Part shown: piece by piece, positions 31,680 through 42,845 of the stretch
Numbering within the stretch: the stretch's first letter is position 1
Layout: each line of letters starts with the position of its first letter
From: Glandiceps talaboti
Lineage: Eukaryota > Hemichordata > Enteropneusta > Spengelidae
Assembly (NCBI RefSeq): GCF_964340395.1
Contig: NC_135558.1
Coordinates: forward strand, 22,851,564 to 22,915,563
Direction of reading: 5' to 3'
Length of the DNA: 64,000 nt
Position numbers and translations under genes: made by a program
The notes under the pieces: model-generated
Told to the model about the DNA's origin: nothing
The model's database searches: none
What the model saw: the letters and a program-made list of their open reading frames with translations, nothing else

Positions 31680-33570
31680 GTGACAGTGATAGAGCTGTGA
31701 CTATGGATGACAGTGATAGAGCTGTGACTATGGATGACAGTGATAGAGCTGTGACTATGGATGACAGTGATAGAGCTGTGACTATGGATGACAGTGATAG
31801 AGCTGTGACTATGGATGACAGTGATAGATCTGTGACTATGGATGACAGTGATAGAGCTGTGACTATGGATGACAGTGATAGAGCTGTGACTATGGATGAC
31901 AGTGATAGAGCTGTGACTATGGATGACAGTGATAGAGCTGTGACTATGGATGACAGTGATAGAGCTGTGACTATGGATGACAGTGATAGAGCTGTGACTA
32001 TGGATGACAGTGATAGAGCTGTGACTATGGATGACAGTGATAGAGCTGTGACTATGGATGACAGTGATAGAGCTGTGACTATGGATGACAGTGATAGAGC
32101 TGTGACTATGGATGACAGTGATAGAGCTGTGACTATGGATGACAGTGATAGAGCTGTGACTATGGATGACAGTGATAGAGCTGTGACTATGGATGACAGT
32201 GATAGAGCTGTGACTATGGATGACAGTGATAGAGCTGTGACTATGGATGACAGTGATAGAGCTGTGACTATGGATGACAGTGATAGAGCTGTGACTATGG
32301 ATGACAGTGATAGAGCTGTGACTATGGATGACAGTGATAGAGCTGTGACTATGGATGACAGTGATAGAGCTGTGACTATGGATGACAGTGATAGAGCTGT
32401 GACTATGGATGACAGTGATAGAGCTGTGACTATGGATGACAGTGATAGAGCTGTGACTATGGATGACAGTGATAGAGCTGTGACTATGGATGACAGTGAT
32501 AGAGCTGTGACTATGGATGACAGTGATAGAGCTGTGACTATGGATGACAGTGATAGAGCTGTGACTATGGATGACAGTGATAGAGCTGTGACTATGGATG
32601 ACAGTGATAGAGCTGTGACTATGGATGACAGTGATAGAGCTGTGACTATGGATGACAGTGATAGAGCTGTGACTATGGATGACAGTGATAGAGCTGTGAC
32701 TATGGATGACAGTGATAGATCTGTGACTATGGATGACAGTGATAGAGCTGTGACTATGGATGACAGTGATAGAGCTGTGACTATGGATGACAGTGATAGA
32801 GCTGTGACTATGGATGACAGTGATAGAGCTGTGACTATGGATGACAGTGATAGATCTGTGACTATGGATGACAGTGATAGAGCTGTGACTATGGATGACA
32901 GTGATAGAGCTGTGACTATGGATGACAGTGATAGAGCTGTGACTATGGATGACAGTGATAGAGCTGTGACTATGGATGACAGTGATAGAGCTGTGACTAT
33001 GGATGACAGTGATAGAGCTGTGACTATGGATGACAGCGATAGAGCTGTGACTATGGATGACAGTGATAGAGCTGTGACTATGGATGACAGTGATAGAGCT
33101 GTGACTATGGATGACAGTGATAGAGCTGTGACTATGGATGACAGTGATAGAGCTGTGACTATGGATGACAGTGATAGAGCTGTGACTATGGATGACAGTG
33201 ATAGAGCTGTGACTATGGATGACAGTGATAGAGCTGTGACTATGGATGACAGTGATAGAGCTGTGACTATGGATGACAGTGATAGAGCTGTGACTATGGA
33301 TGACAGTGATAGAGCTGTGACTATGGATGACAGTGATAGAGCTGTGACTATGGATGACAGTGATAGATCTGTGACTATGGATGACAGTGATAGAGCTGTG
33401 ACTATGGATGACAGTGATAGAGCTGTGACTATGGATGACAGTGATAGAGCTGTGACTATGGATGACCTGAAAGAAATGAAATATCGGGATTGTGTTGTCA
33501 AGGAAACGCTACGACTTTATCCATCTGTACCAATATCTCTGTTTGATCTTGATTTGGGATTACAGTGTCA
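31680..33570 (+). pseudogene. CYP4V-like K-helix exon carrying a 66-copy in-frame coding minisatellite
   Basis: Follows TTTGTGTTCAG. The first two bases complete the Gly codon left by the exon ending at 25075, giving IFG-DSDRAVTMDD. Normal CYP4V proteins read F-G-K/D-S-D-R-P-x-T-x-E-D-L once; here the nonapeptide DSDRAVTMD is encoded 66 times before the frame continues DLKEMKYRDCVVKETLRLYP then SVP, which includes the invariant K-helix E-x-x-R (E-T-L-R). The exon frame is unbroken throughout. After SVPIS similarity fades; a donor at TGTCAG/GTGTTG (33570) or an earlier GTACCA could end the exon. The meander and haem-cysteine exons were not found downstream. If translated, the insert would add about 585 residues on the enzyme surface before helix K. 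With the upstream TAA and missing exons, pseudogene is the cautious call. Confidence 0.9.
31682..33463. repeat. 27-bp minisatellite, exactly 66 units
   Basis: The array spans 1782 bp = 66 x 27 with no indel. The unit is GACAGTGATAGAGCTGTGAC plus TATGGAT. Only five variants were seen: Ala-to-Ser (GCT to TCT) in units 6, 39, 44 and 63, and one silent change (AGT to AGC) in unit 51. The borders share G-R-T-GAC (GGTGAC on the left, GATGAC on the right), a microhomology that could have seeded the first duplication. The minus strand is also open throughout, as a by-product of the repeat. Confidence 0.99.
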
Positions 33571-34975
33571 GGTGTTGATATCCTCTGTGATCTTTCTTAT
33601 CTTTCTTAAAAATACATGCCAGAATGCATCAATAAATGGAGACTGAGTCCCAGTCAATGTTATGCTTATATAGTAGTGAGTGTTTAGCTAAAGGAATATC
33701 ACATACACTGTTGTGTGAGTGTAACATGATTATTAAAGTGGCACAGGCTGACAATCATATATGTCTGTAAACATGAAAATACTTACAAGACCTTCAATTT
33801 ACTTAATATTCTAGTATAATGTTAATGTTGATGTATACCTTCTATGACATCACAATTTGTGTTCTGACATTCTTAGAACTGTTGATTACATATAATATGG
33901 CATTCCTGTACATAATAAATTATGTCATCAGATCATTTATAAGTTATTACCCGGTTTCAGTTCAGTCAATTGCAAGTAGTCATTACTGGGAAGGTGGGGT
34001 GGGGGTGTACAATGTAAATACGCATCAGTAAGTAGAATACCGTGAATACTTTATAAAATGCTGGAAAAAAAATACATCCTCAAAAACATAAATTCAGCTT
34101 GTGCTCCTTTAATGATTATGGATTCTGGGGTTTCCATGTTACCAATTTTCAATTTTCTTTCTTACAAATATATATATAGAAATAAATTTATATATGTATA
34201 TGTGTCTGTGTGTCTGTGTATGTCTGTCTCTGTGTGTCTGTGTATGTCTCTTTGTGTGTCTGTGTCTATCTGTCTGTTTTATATAAAAGCATAAACAAAG
34301 AAGATAATTCTTTGTCATAATTTGGCAGTACTTTCATCTCTTTCAACAAAACTTTGTCCTAATTTTATTTAAATTACAGTCCAGTTGTTGAAAATCAAAC
34401 ATTTTAAAGCTGCACTGTCTGTTGTTGGAACGTTTTAAAAAAATGTTTTGTTAGGTACAATAACTTACTTTTATTTATACTAACATAATATTTTATGCTG
34501 TGTATTAATACTAACATAATATTGTACACTGTGAACAGTATTGCATCACCTGTGGATCAATGTATTTTTGTCGCTATATACACAATTATAAATAAAATTA
34601 AATTGATTTTATGGTCCACACCCAAAACTCAGTACCCTCAGTGATAATCATGATTTCAACCTGTTTCTGTACTGCTTATGGATAATGATGACCACTGTAA
34701 TTGTTGGTGTTTTAACAGTTTTCAGTGAATGTATTGTGGTTGTCTGTTAAAAAATAAATTATACTCAAGTTACACCAAGGTTACTATATTCAAATTAGTC
34801 TTGGTACAATCTCGTCTGATTGGCTAGAGTAATTTGTGGACCTACCTACCATTCTCTCTCTATTTATTGACCACATTTCAGGCCTGAATGCTGATGACTG
34901 ACTGACATCAGTCCCTTAAGAGACTACTAGTAACAGGGAAAAATAAAAAAAAATAGCTGACCGCATTTTCCTTAG
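33571..34975. other. No gene seen
   Basis: AT-rich. 33800-34060 resembles 2380-2690 in the RABGGTB intron (ATGACATCACAATTTGTGTTCTG, CATCAGATC, CAGTAAGTAGAATAC), a dispersed element of about 250 bp. Another TGTC-rich tract is at 34196-34280. Confidence 0.55.
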
Positions 34976-35081
34976 TAAATTTGAAGTGAATAATGAGTTT
35001 CAAACATTTGAGGATTCTAAGACAAAAAAATTCTTCCAATGGATTGGTGATAGTCTAGGTACAATACAACCTTCTAGCAAG
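34976..35081 (+). CDS. Exon-like block KFEVNNEFQTFEDSK.., gene unknown
   Basis: Follows the pyrimidine-rich CATTTTCCTTAG and ends AGCAAG/GTGAGT, both strong. One base plus 35 codons reads KFEVNNEFQTFEDSKTKK and FFQWIGDSLGTIQPSSK, with no stop and a composition typical of soluble protein. No family was recognised. It may be an exon of a plus-strand gene whose other exons are elsewhere, possibly with the weak candidates at 45686, 52465 and 60338. Confidence 0.5.
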
Positions 35082-35292
35082 GTGAGTAATTGGTTGTATT
35101 ATTTATTGACATGTGTAGAATGAACGTTTGTATATATACCACCATCACTTATTTTTTATGTTTGTTCACAGAGTTACAATAAAAACACTATCAACCCAAT
35201 ACCACATACATGTAACTGTGTGCAAGTCTTTTTGGAATAAATGGAAATGGTTAGAGTAAGATGGATATCTGTGGGTAGACTGATGTTACCTG

Positions 35293-35411
35293 TTATGGAA
35301 TACCTAAAGATAGACCAAAACTTGCCAAAATGCAAACAGAACCAAGAGTTTTGTCACTGATCATCTTCAGACTCTTGACAAGGCCCCTTAGGTCACTCAT
35401 GTTTTCCTTGG
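35293..35411 (-). CDS. Exon-like block (minus), likely terminal: AKENMSDLRGLVK..
   Basis: On the minus strand it follows TTTCTTCTTTCAG. The frame reads AKENMSDLRGLVKSLK and MISDKTLGSVCILASFG, then LSLGIP and a TAA stop. An amphipathic helix is followed by a hydrophobic segment. The acceptor is strong. It may end the unknown minus-strand gene described at 36781-39596, though its phase (needs one preceding base) does not match the TAG-ended exon at 36781. Confidence 0.42.
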
Positions 35412-36780
35412 CTGAAAGAAGAAATATTTGGAAAATAAATGTCAAATTTTCCCGTTTAAAATTTTTACATCTTGTTATCTGTAATACACAAACTTGAATC
35501 AACTTTGTCATTTACAGTAATCGATATAATATATTTATCTAATCTTGAAGAAAAACATACACCAAGAATGACATTTGTGCAAGTTTTAAATTTGTAAATT
35601 TTAGTTTAAATTAACAAATCATTTAAATAGCATTTTGATTATTTGAAATTATATAGAATATGTTTGAATTATTACTTTGATCCCCCTTTTATTAAATCAT
35701 ATACATGGAACAATTATATGTGCAATATGCTGGTAAATCCATTCTATTTTTAGCTACACTTCATGTATATACATGCATGTATGACTGAACACCAAGTTTG
35801 GATTCTGCAATTATCAATTACTTGTATAGTAGTTGCATAGTATTATAGAGTGCTCTGGACACCTCCCTACATGAGCATGCACCAAAAATTACCCCAACTC
35901 CACATGTACCTACAAAATGTTATAGAGACATAGACTCAGTTTGATTATTTTCATGTATTAATTGCTATTGAGTATTGTCTACTCGGACTCCCATAAGGCA
36001 TTGCTTGCCCATAACAAGGAGCTAACATGAACAGTGAATAAGGAGCAAGTTTCAAATATGTATTTCTAGGTACTTTGCATAAAATAAGTAATGTAAAATC
36101 ATGAAGTTACTTCAGATTACAGTGTTTATATACAAAATGCCTTTATTTCCATGAGTAGTAACTTGCCCTTTAGTTTGTCCCCTTTAATACATTGGACAAT
36201 AACCCTCGGATGGAAATCTTACATTGTGAATCCCAATCTCACTATAATGGGGCAGTACATTTGCAAACAGGACATTTGGTTATGAAGTGTACACATCATA
36301 TTTATCATTGAATTTTATTGGAACCACACTTTTTTTTACGTTTTGGGGAACTTTAAGACAAAATGTTGACCCATGTTTAGGAATATTTTTCATGAAAAAG
36401 TGAACCATTTGGATGGCACATACCCACACACATTTCTATGGAGTCCCTTCCCCTCGCAGTCAATGGCAAGCTTCATACTGCACTGTACGTTATCTTACCC
36501 ACAACTCTCTCTGATTGGTATGCTTGGAGGTTCCTTATTTTATAACTTTTTCAATAATCCATACTTTTCAACATTTTAAGCATAGAAATTAAGTTTAATT
36601 AATATGTAGCAAAAGTACGATTAGGAATCAAAAATAAAGTTCTAAATTTTGTACAAAAATGAACTTACAACTAAATTAAGCATGTGCTGTGAATAAAACA
36701 CTTTTCACTGTCAAAGTGTCAATAACTTGGGTAGTCAGTGTGTATGATGAGTTTTAGTATGTAAATTTCTTTTGTCATAC
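35412..36780. other. No gene seen
   Basis: AT-rich, non-repetitive by eye. A 68-codon frame at 36373-36579 (+) has no recognised motif. Confidence 0.5.
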
Positions 36781-36908
36781 CTATTCAAATAAATCTATAT
36801 CTTTGGCAAAGTCATAACAGGTGCATATATTTTCCTTAGTTTCGTCGCAAATATTCTGTATGTCTTTCAAGAAAATCTGCTGACAAATTCCTAAAATTGC
36901 TACTCCTT
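36781..36908 (-). CDS. Exon-like block (minus) GVAILGICQQIFLKDIQN.., gene unknown
   Basis: On the minus strand it follows GATTTATTGTAG. The first two bases complete a Lys codon left by the exon at 39378. It then reads GVAILGICQQIFLKDIQN and ICDETKENICTCYDFAKDI, ending DLFE-TAG. The TAG is immediately followed by GTATGA, so the block either ends the gene or carries an in-frame stop just before a donor. It is mostly helical, with three cysteines near the end. No family was recognised, but the splice phase match to the next exon upstream argues for a real gene. Confidence 0.5.
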
Positions 36909-38700
36909 CTACAATAAATCACTGATACCAGAACCGATGAAAATGGGTATTCAGAAATTCATCGGTGGCAATTCTACGATTGCCAAATGGAAAAAATGTT
37001 TTTACAAAACCCTATACACTGGTGAGATTTGTCTGACTTGAAGGAGATGATGTCCAACACTACAAATCAGAGAGAGTTTTGGGTAAAATGTTGTACAGTG
37101 TACTGCATCAAGGTCAAACAGTATAAATTGAAGTGTTGTAAAAACTTCACATTTTGCCTGCTATTTAAACTATTGAAGTTTAATAGTGACCCAATTTGAG
37201 TGTTACATTATCCATATCCATATTATCGATAATGGTCTTTCTGAGACCTTGACCTTTGACCTTGACCTCTGTCTTCAAGGTCAAAGAGACAAAAATTAAT
37301 CATATATTGTAGTGCATAATACACAGCAGAGATGATAGACCAATTTCAACCAAGCCTGCCACAAATGTCACAAACAGTAATCCACATATGCAGGGTACTT
37401 TGACATTGGCAATAATGGTTGAATGGCAGCCATATTTATTGTCAAATTTGACATTTTGTGCACTAACTCAGACTGTACTAGTAGCTTAATACATAGAAAT
37501 CTAAATAAAGTTACTTAACCAGTGTTATTTATAATGAGCTTCAAGACCTTGACATTGGTTTTTTTTGGTGACCTTGCCAATGATGACAAAATATTGATCA
37601 TATTTTTCATAAAAATTTCAACATTAACTAGTAAGTTGAAATACTGGTGACTGTCTTTGATGAAGACTTATGAAAATTTGTCACTGTATCAATAACTTTC
37701 AGATGAATATTTGAGGCTACATCATTTTTCATCTGCATTATTGACATTACAAATCAATTGTAGATGAAGAACAAAAAGTTAGTAAAGAATTTATAGATGA
37801 CACTTACCATTCATAGCTGTTAGGTGTAGGTGATGTATATTTGATATTCTGCAGACGTACCATGTATAGATATTGCCTTAAAATACACAGCCAGATACGA
37901 TAGTACTTTATATCTTGGTCATTATGCCAACAATTATTTAGACTGAGAATGTAGTCATACTCGTATGATAATTCTGGCAATATGGTCCCCTGGATTTGAA
38001 GAGTTTCATTTTTAATTTAATTTTATTACATAATTTTTAATTTAATTTTAGCACATTTTGACTTCTGATGATAAAACTTCCTCTTGGAAAATTTCTTGTT
38101 GATGTAAATAGTATCGAATTCACTTTATTTCTGTATGTTATTTTGGTATGCTTTACCATGCTTGCTATGGCGTGTTGTTATGCAATAAAAATTGATTGAT
38201 TGATTGATTGATTGATATAATTGATAATTTTTTAACGTTTGTGGTGAAATTGATTAAATGATTGATAGCTCTATGAGCTCAGTGGAATTTGGGCAGCATT
38301 CAAAATTGATTACTCTAAAATCCATATTATCTAGTCAATGCTAGGGGTATCATTGCAGCCAACGCAACTCATTGTCGCCAATTCGACTCACCATACAAGC
38401 GGACACCTGATTCATGTTTTTCTTTATTTTCACGGGGAGGGGTAACACATGCACATAATGCTTGACTGTAAATTATGAATAGAGTTATAATGGAATGTGC
38501 CATTATAACTCTAAACCAAACATACAGAAAGTTAAAAGGGATGGGGACTTGAATTTATTGGTGTAATGTAACTGTTGAATGTGTACGCGCAGCGAATAAA
38601 AGCAGAGACACGGCGGAAATTGAGACGATGGCAAAACTACGGAAGTTTGTGAGGTGTATGTGCGTTTGTTATGAGAGAAAGACCATGAACAACAAATGAA
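36909..38700. other. No gene; dispersed blocks with nuclear-receptor-like half-sites
   Basis: 37240-37660 holds two diverged halves that share CAAGACCTTGAC and TGACCTTG motifs, part of a dispersed repeat. A tiny splice-like block at 37813-37856 (minus) does not fit the phase of neighbouring exons. A (TTGA)n tract lies at 38190-38215. Confidence 0.5.
37250..37286. promoter_or_regulatory. Cluster of AGGTCA half-sites including a perfect DR1
   Basis: TGACCTTTGACCTTGACCT at 37250-37268 contains, on the minus strand, AGGTCAAAGGTCA (DR1, the consensus for HNF4/RXR/PPAR-type receptors) and TCAAGGTCA (ERR/SF1-type extended half-site). CAAGGTCAAAG follows at 37276-37286 on plus. The motif match is clear; function is unproven because the sequence lies in a dispersed repeat. 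Confidence 0.45.
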
Positions 38701-38721
38701 AAATATAACCAACAAAAGGAC

Positions 38722-39057
38722 TAACCAACGAACCATTGCCAACCAACCAACCAACAAACCATTGCCAACCAACCAACGAACCATTGCCAACCAACCAACA
38801 AACCATTGCCAACCAACCAACAAACCATTGCCAACCAACCAACAAACCATTGCCAACCAACCAACAAACCATTGCCAACCAACCAACAAACCATTGCCAA
38901 CCAACCAACGAACCATTGCCAACCAACCAACAAACCATTGCCAACCAACCAACAAACCATTGCCAACCAACCAACGAACCATTGCCAACCAACCAACAAA
39001 CCATTGCCAACGAAGCAACTAAAGAACCATTGCCAACCAATGCCAACCAACCGACAA
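38722..39057. repeat. 22-bp minisatellite (CCATTGCCAACCAACCAACA), ~12-14 copies
   Basis: CCATTGCC recurs every 22 bp from about 38759 to 39002, with irregular edges. All six frames are open across it, so the several frames of about 100-170 codons are artefacts. Confidence 0.97.
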
Positions 39058-39377
39058 ACTAATCAACCATAGAGACCCATCTAGTCAGAGAAAACCAAAA
39101 ACCACAGTAACAAACCAGACATACTGAAATGGGATAACAGAAAATCAATGGGGTGCTGTATGTATATGTCAATATGTAATATGTGATCACGCGCAGCGAC
39201 GACAACGGACCGAGATGCGAGGTAGATGATGACGCGAATATGATGATCGGTGCCGGAGATGCAGAAAGTAGTGTTTTTAATGTATGTATGTTGGAAGGGG
39301 TGGGGTGGGATGGGGGCGAGTTAAAAGAGCAATCATTCATGCAGGCATACATACTAAAAAAAACCTCCTAAACTTAC

Positions 39378-39435
39378 TTGGTGCTGATGTCTGAAACTGT
39401 TTTTCTGTTCTTCTAAACTCCTCCAACCTCCAGTT
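39378..39435 (-). CDS. Exon-like block (minus) NWRLEEFRRTEKQFQTSAP
   Basis: On the minus strand it follows TATTTTATTAGTAG and ends GCACCAA/GTAAGT. Using the second AG as acceptor gives 58 nt: phase 0 in, one base out. The frame NWRLEEFRRTEKQFQTSAP is charged and helical. It connects in phase with 39513-39596 upstream and 36781-36908 downstream. The first AG would put a stop (TAG) in the phase of the upstream exon, which supports the second. Confidence 0.5.
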
Positions 39436-39512
39436 CTACTAATAAAATATCTTGAAAATACAATTTGATATATAAATTACACTTAAATAGATAACATAAC
39501 TGTAAAGTACAC

Positions 39513-39596
39513 CTCAGTATCATAGTAATCAAATACATCAATCAGTCTTGGGTCTTCTTATCTTATCATTTGTCCATCTTTGTCGAGCCTGGCTTC
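39513..39596 (-). CDS. Exon-like block (minus) EARLDKDGQMIR-stop-EDPRL..
   Basis: On the minus strand it follows GTTTATTTTCAG and ends ACTGAG/GTGTAC: 84 nt, 28 codons, phase 0-0. It reads EARLDKDGQMIR, a TAA stop at 39558-39560, then EDPRLIDVFDYYDTE. The sequence around the stop looks coding on both sides, and a single base change (GAA to TAA) would account for it. No family was recognised. Confidence 0.45.
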
Positions 39597-40070
39597 CTGA
39601 AAATAAACTTGCATGCAAATTTTATTAATACAGTTTTGTTAATGTTATGTTTTATTGATAAATAATGAAGAAATACATTCAATATAAATTACATTTACCA
39701 AAGTGCTCCCATATGGCTGACATCACATTTACAAGGTTCTAATTTGGAGACAATAATTTTTTATGAAACGGGTGAAAGGAAGAAAGGAAATCTTGACTAA
39801 GGTACACTTGCACAGGTTTTGGAAACTGCTCTAAAGAAAGAACTGCATGTGTAAATTTGCATAAACTGTATAATTAATTGATTTCTTATTGTCTTACTGT
39901 TTCTCCCTGAAAAATCGATCAAGAATAAGTCAAGCGAAAGCATTTTTACACTATCAAATTGATTAATATGACATAGCTTTGATTAAAGTTGTATAAAGTG
40001 GGTAGAATTTGTATGTGTTATCATAATGTATATTTTGGCCTATTTCAGAGAATCTAAAATTATTTTTTTG

Positions 40071-40732
40071 CAGAGCTATGGGGGTGGGGTGCGCAACTCC
40101 CATAGGTGACCACATGGGGAAGGTCTGCTAGAAAACAGTGTATACTTTTGTGGGCTGGAAAACTTTGGAAAACCTTGCTCAACTGGACCGATAGATTTTG
40201 CTTCAATTGCAGCTTAGAATAATTCTTTAATTTTCAAAAAGTTGTTACAATTCTTAAAAGTGAGATTTCATTTTCAAGAAGACAATTAATTTGGTCAGTG
40301 TTTAGCTATTTCATCATACAAACTGACTGTGTGTATCTATCATAGATCTGTACAGTATCTATTTTGTGCTATAAAGTTGATATTAGAAAGTGTCTCCATT
40401 TTTGGGTATGTAGTATGACAACAGTAAGGGGCTTGGTGATCCCAGCAAAGCCTCCTAGTATCATTTAACACAGAGTTGTCCTCTTGATTTTTAATTTATT
40501 TTCTAAATAACTTCATTTAATGATGTCATATGAACATGTATAATGAGAGTAATCCATAATACAAATACTATTTCAAATTCAAGTGCAATTAATTATGAAA
40601 GGAGAATTAGAAATTAACAGTCATTGGTGCCTAATTATGTGCTTATTTATTATATATTAGTATTTATCATATATTAGTATTTATTATATATTAGTACTTA
40701 TTACTTATTAGTGATTATTATTATTATTATTA

Positions 40733-40775
<43 letters not shown>

Positions 40776-41343
40776 TATTATTATTATCATTAAGATAGAA
40801 TTTAATAGCAGGGCCGGCAAAGAAAATTTATGTTAAGTGTGCTTCTTTGAACTAGTATTGGCAAAATAAACGACTTTCCTTAATGTTGTTCACATGACCA
40901 TGTATCCCGGGATGAGGTGGGCAACTCTTTGTGAAATGACATAGGGAGGTTATGTTGAAACCCCCAAAACCCAAACTGTTGTCATAATACACACCCTAAA
41001 AAGGGTATGACTCTTTCTTATACCAACTGTATCACTCAAAATACATATTATACAGGTCTATAATACATGCAGACAGTAATTCATATGATGTAATACCTAA
41101 AAACTGATCAAAAGAATTATTTTTTTGACAAATGAAATCTTACTTTTAGCAATTGTAAGAATTATTTTGAAAATTATATAATCATTTTGAGCTACAATTA
41201 AAATAAAATCAACCAGTCCAGATGGGTAGGGTATTCCAAAATCCTCTGGCCCAGAAAAGTATATACCCTATGTCATACCTTATGACATACAGACTTTCCA
41301 GCAGACCCTCCCCATATGGTTCATGGGAGTTGCCCCAGCTATG
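40071..41343. repeat. Foldback element 3: ~390-bp inverted arms, 1.27 kb in all
   Basis: The left arm at about 40071-40455 and right arm at about 40935-41343 are reverse complements with moderate divergence. Paired blocks include GCAACTCCCAT, GGTCTGCT, TATACTTTT, TTAATTTTCAAAA, AGATTTCATTT and TATGACAACAGT. The interior carries an ATT/ATC microsatellite (about 40700-40795). No transposase frame was seen. Confidence 0.82.
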
Positions 41344-41935
41344 TATTCATGAATGGTAATATTTGTAATTGCTCAAGGTAGGGTTTCAATTGAAACCTAG
41401 TTTTTTAAATTAATTATGCAGTAAATATAGATTTTTGATTACAAATATGGCCGCCATTTGGTCACATTTGCATATGTCGAAAAAAAGAATGACATGCTTA
41501 TTTTCCATATGACATGTCACCTTTGTGCCTGTTTTGAAAGAAATCGGATATTACAAGTCTGAGAAATGACATATTACGGACAGATGGAAGCCCATTGTAA
41601 TAGTCACACACTTTGGGGGACTAAAAATGCTTTTGCTGGACAAATTCTATTCCCTTTTCTAAACATTGTAATCTCTGCTTGACATAGAAATATAACCATA
41701 ATATTTATGTTCAAAATTTCAATTGATAAATATTTAATCAAACTTTTCTGATAGCAATACTCGTTTTAGTGATGTGCACAATTTAGTTTGGATAATTACC
41801 ATATTAATATGTAATAATTTGCTAAATTCAGTTTTGATTGAGCAAAACCAATTGCAACCTACAGGAGCATTTTGGTTTACACCAGTTGTATTTAAGGTCC
41901 CATTGTAAAAATAATTATTCCAATAAAATAAAACA

Positions 41936-42845
41936 AAAAAAACCTCTAAAAATTAAAAAAAAAAAATCTTCCCATGGAATAAAAAACTACTCGGGTGATA
42001 AAATAACTAGTCCTATATTTGAAAAAAAATATTACATGAAATAAAAACTACTCCCATGGTTAAAAAAAAAATACTACTCCCATGATAAAAAAAAAATACT
42101 CCTATGGTAAAACAAAAACAAAATCTAAAATTAAAAAAAAAGAAAAATCTTCCCATGGAATAAAAACTACTCCCATGATAAAAATAACTAATCCTATATT
42201 TCAAAAAAAAAAAAAGTATTACATGAAATGAAAACTACTCCCATGGTAAAAATAACATCCTATATTTAAAAAAAAAAAAGTATTACATGAAATGAAAACT
42301 ACTCCCATGGTAAAAATAACTAATCCTATATTTTAAAAAAAAAAGTATTACATGAAATGAAAACTACTCCCATGGTAAAAATAACTAATCCTATATTTTA
42401 AAAAAAAAAAGTATTACATGAAATGAAAACTACTCCCATGGTAAAAATAACATCCTATATTTTAAAAAAAAAAAGTATTACATGAAATGAAAACTACTCC
42501 CATGGTAAAAATAACTAATCCTATATTTTAAAAAAAAAAGTATTACATGAAATGAAAACTACTCCCATGGTAAAAATAACATCCTATATTTTAAAAAAAA
42601 AAAAGTATTACATGAAATAAAAACTACTCCCATGGTAAAAATAACTAATCCTATATTTCAAAAAAAAAAAAGTATTACATGAAATGAAAACTACTCCCAT
42701 GGTAAAAATAACTAATCCTATATTAAAAAAAAAACAAAGTATTACATGAAATAAAAACTACTCCCATGGTAAAAATAACTAATCCTATATTTAAAAAAAA
42801 AAAGTATTACATGAAATGAAAACTACTCCCATGGTAAAAAAAATA
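41936..42845. repeat. ~64-bp satellite, about 12 copies
   Basis: The unit is an A-run, GTATTACATGAAATGAAAAC, TACTCCCATGGTAAAAATAA and CTAATCCTATATTT. The copies are regular from about 42180 to 42840 and degenerate before that. Each copy contains the palindrome CCATGG. Its right edge overlaps the 3' end of the minus-strand frame at 42807-43511. Confidence 0.95.

Noticed and set aside
31600-33501. 633-codon minus-strand open frame across the P450 minisatellite
   Set aside because: It is purely the antisense of a stop-free 27-bp repeat. The plus frame is anchored by conserved P450 sequence on both sides; the minus frame is not.
37813-37856. Small minus-strand exon NIKYTSPTPNSYEW
   Set aside because: Splice sites are passable, but its phase creates a stop when joined to the exon at 39378, and the 39378-36781 join works without it.
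38503-39072. Several frames of 90-170 codons rich in GWQWFVGWLA or NQPTNHC
   Set aside because: They come from the 22-bp minisatellite, which is open in all frames. No start, splice or non-repeat coding context.
25054-39560. Reassigned TAA or TAG codons (non-standard genetic code)
   Set aside because: Only two TAA instances plus one TAG were seen, while RABGGTB ends normally at TAG and the other RABGGTB exons contain no internal stops. Ordinary mutations or sequence errors explain them.
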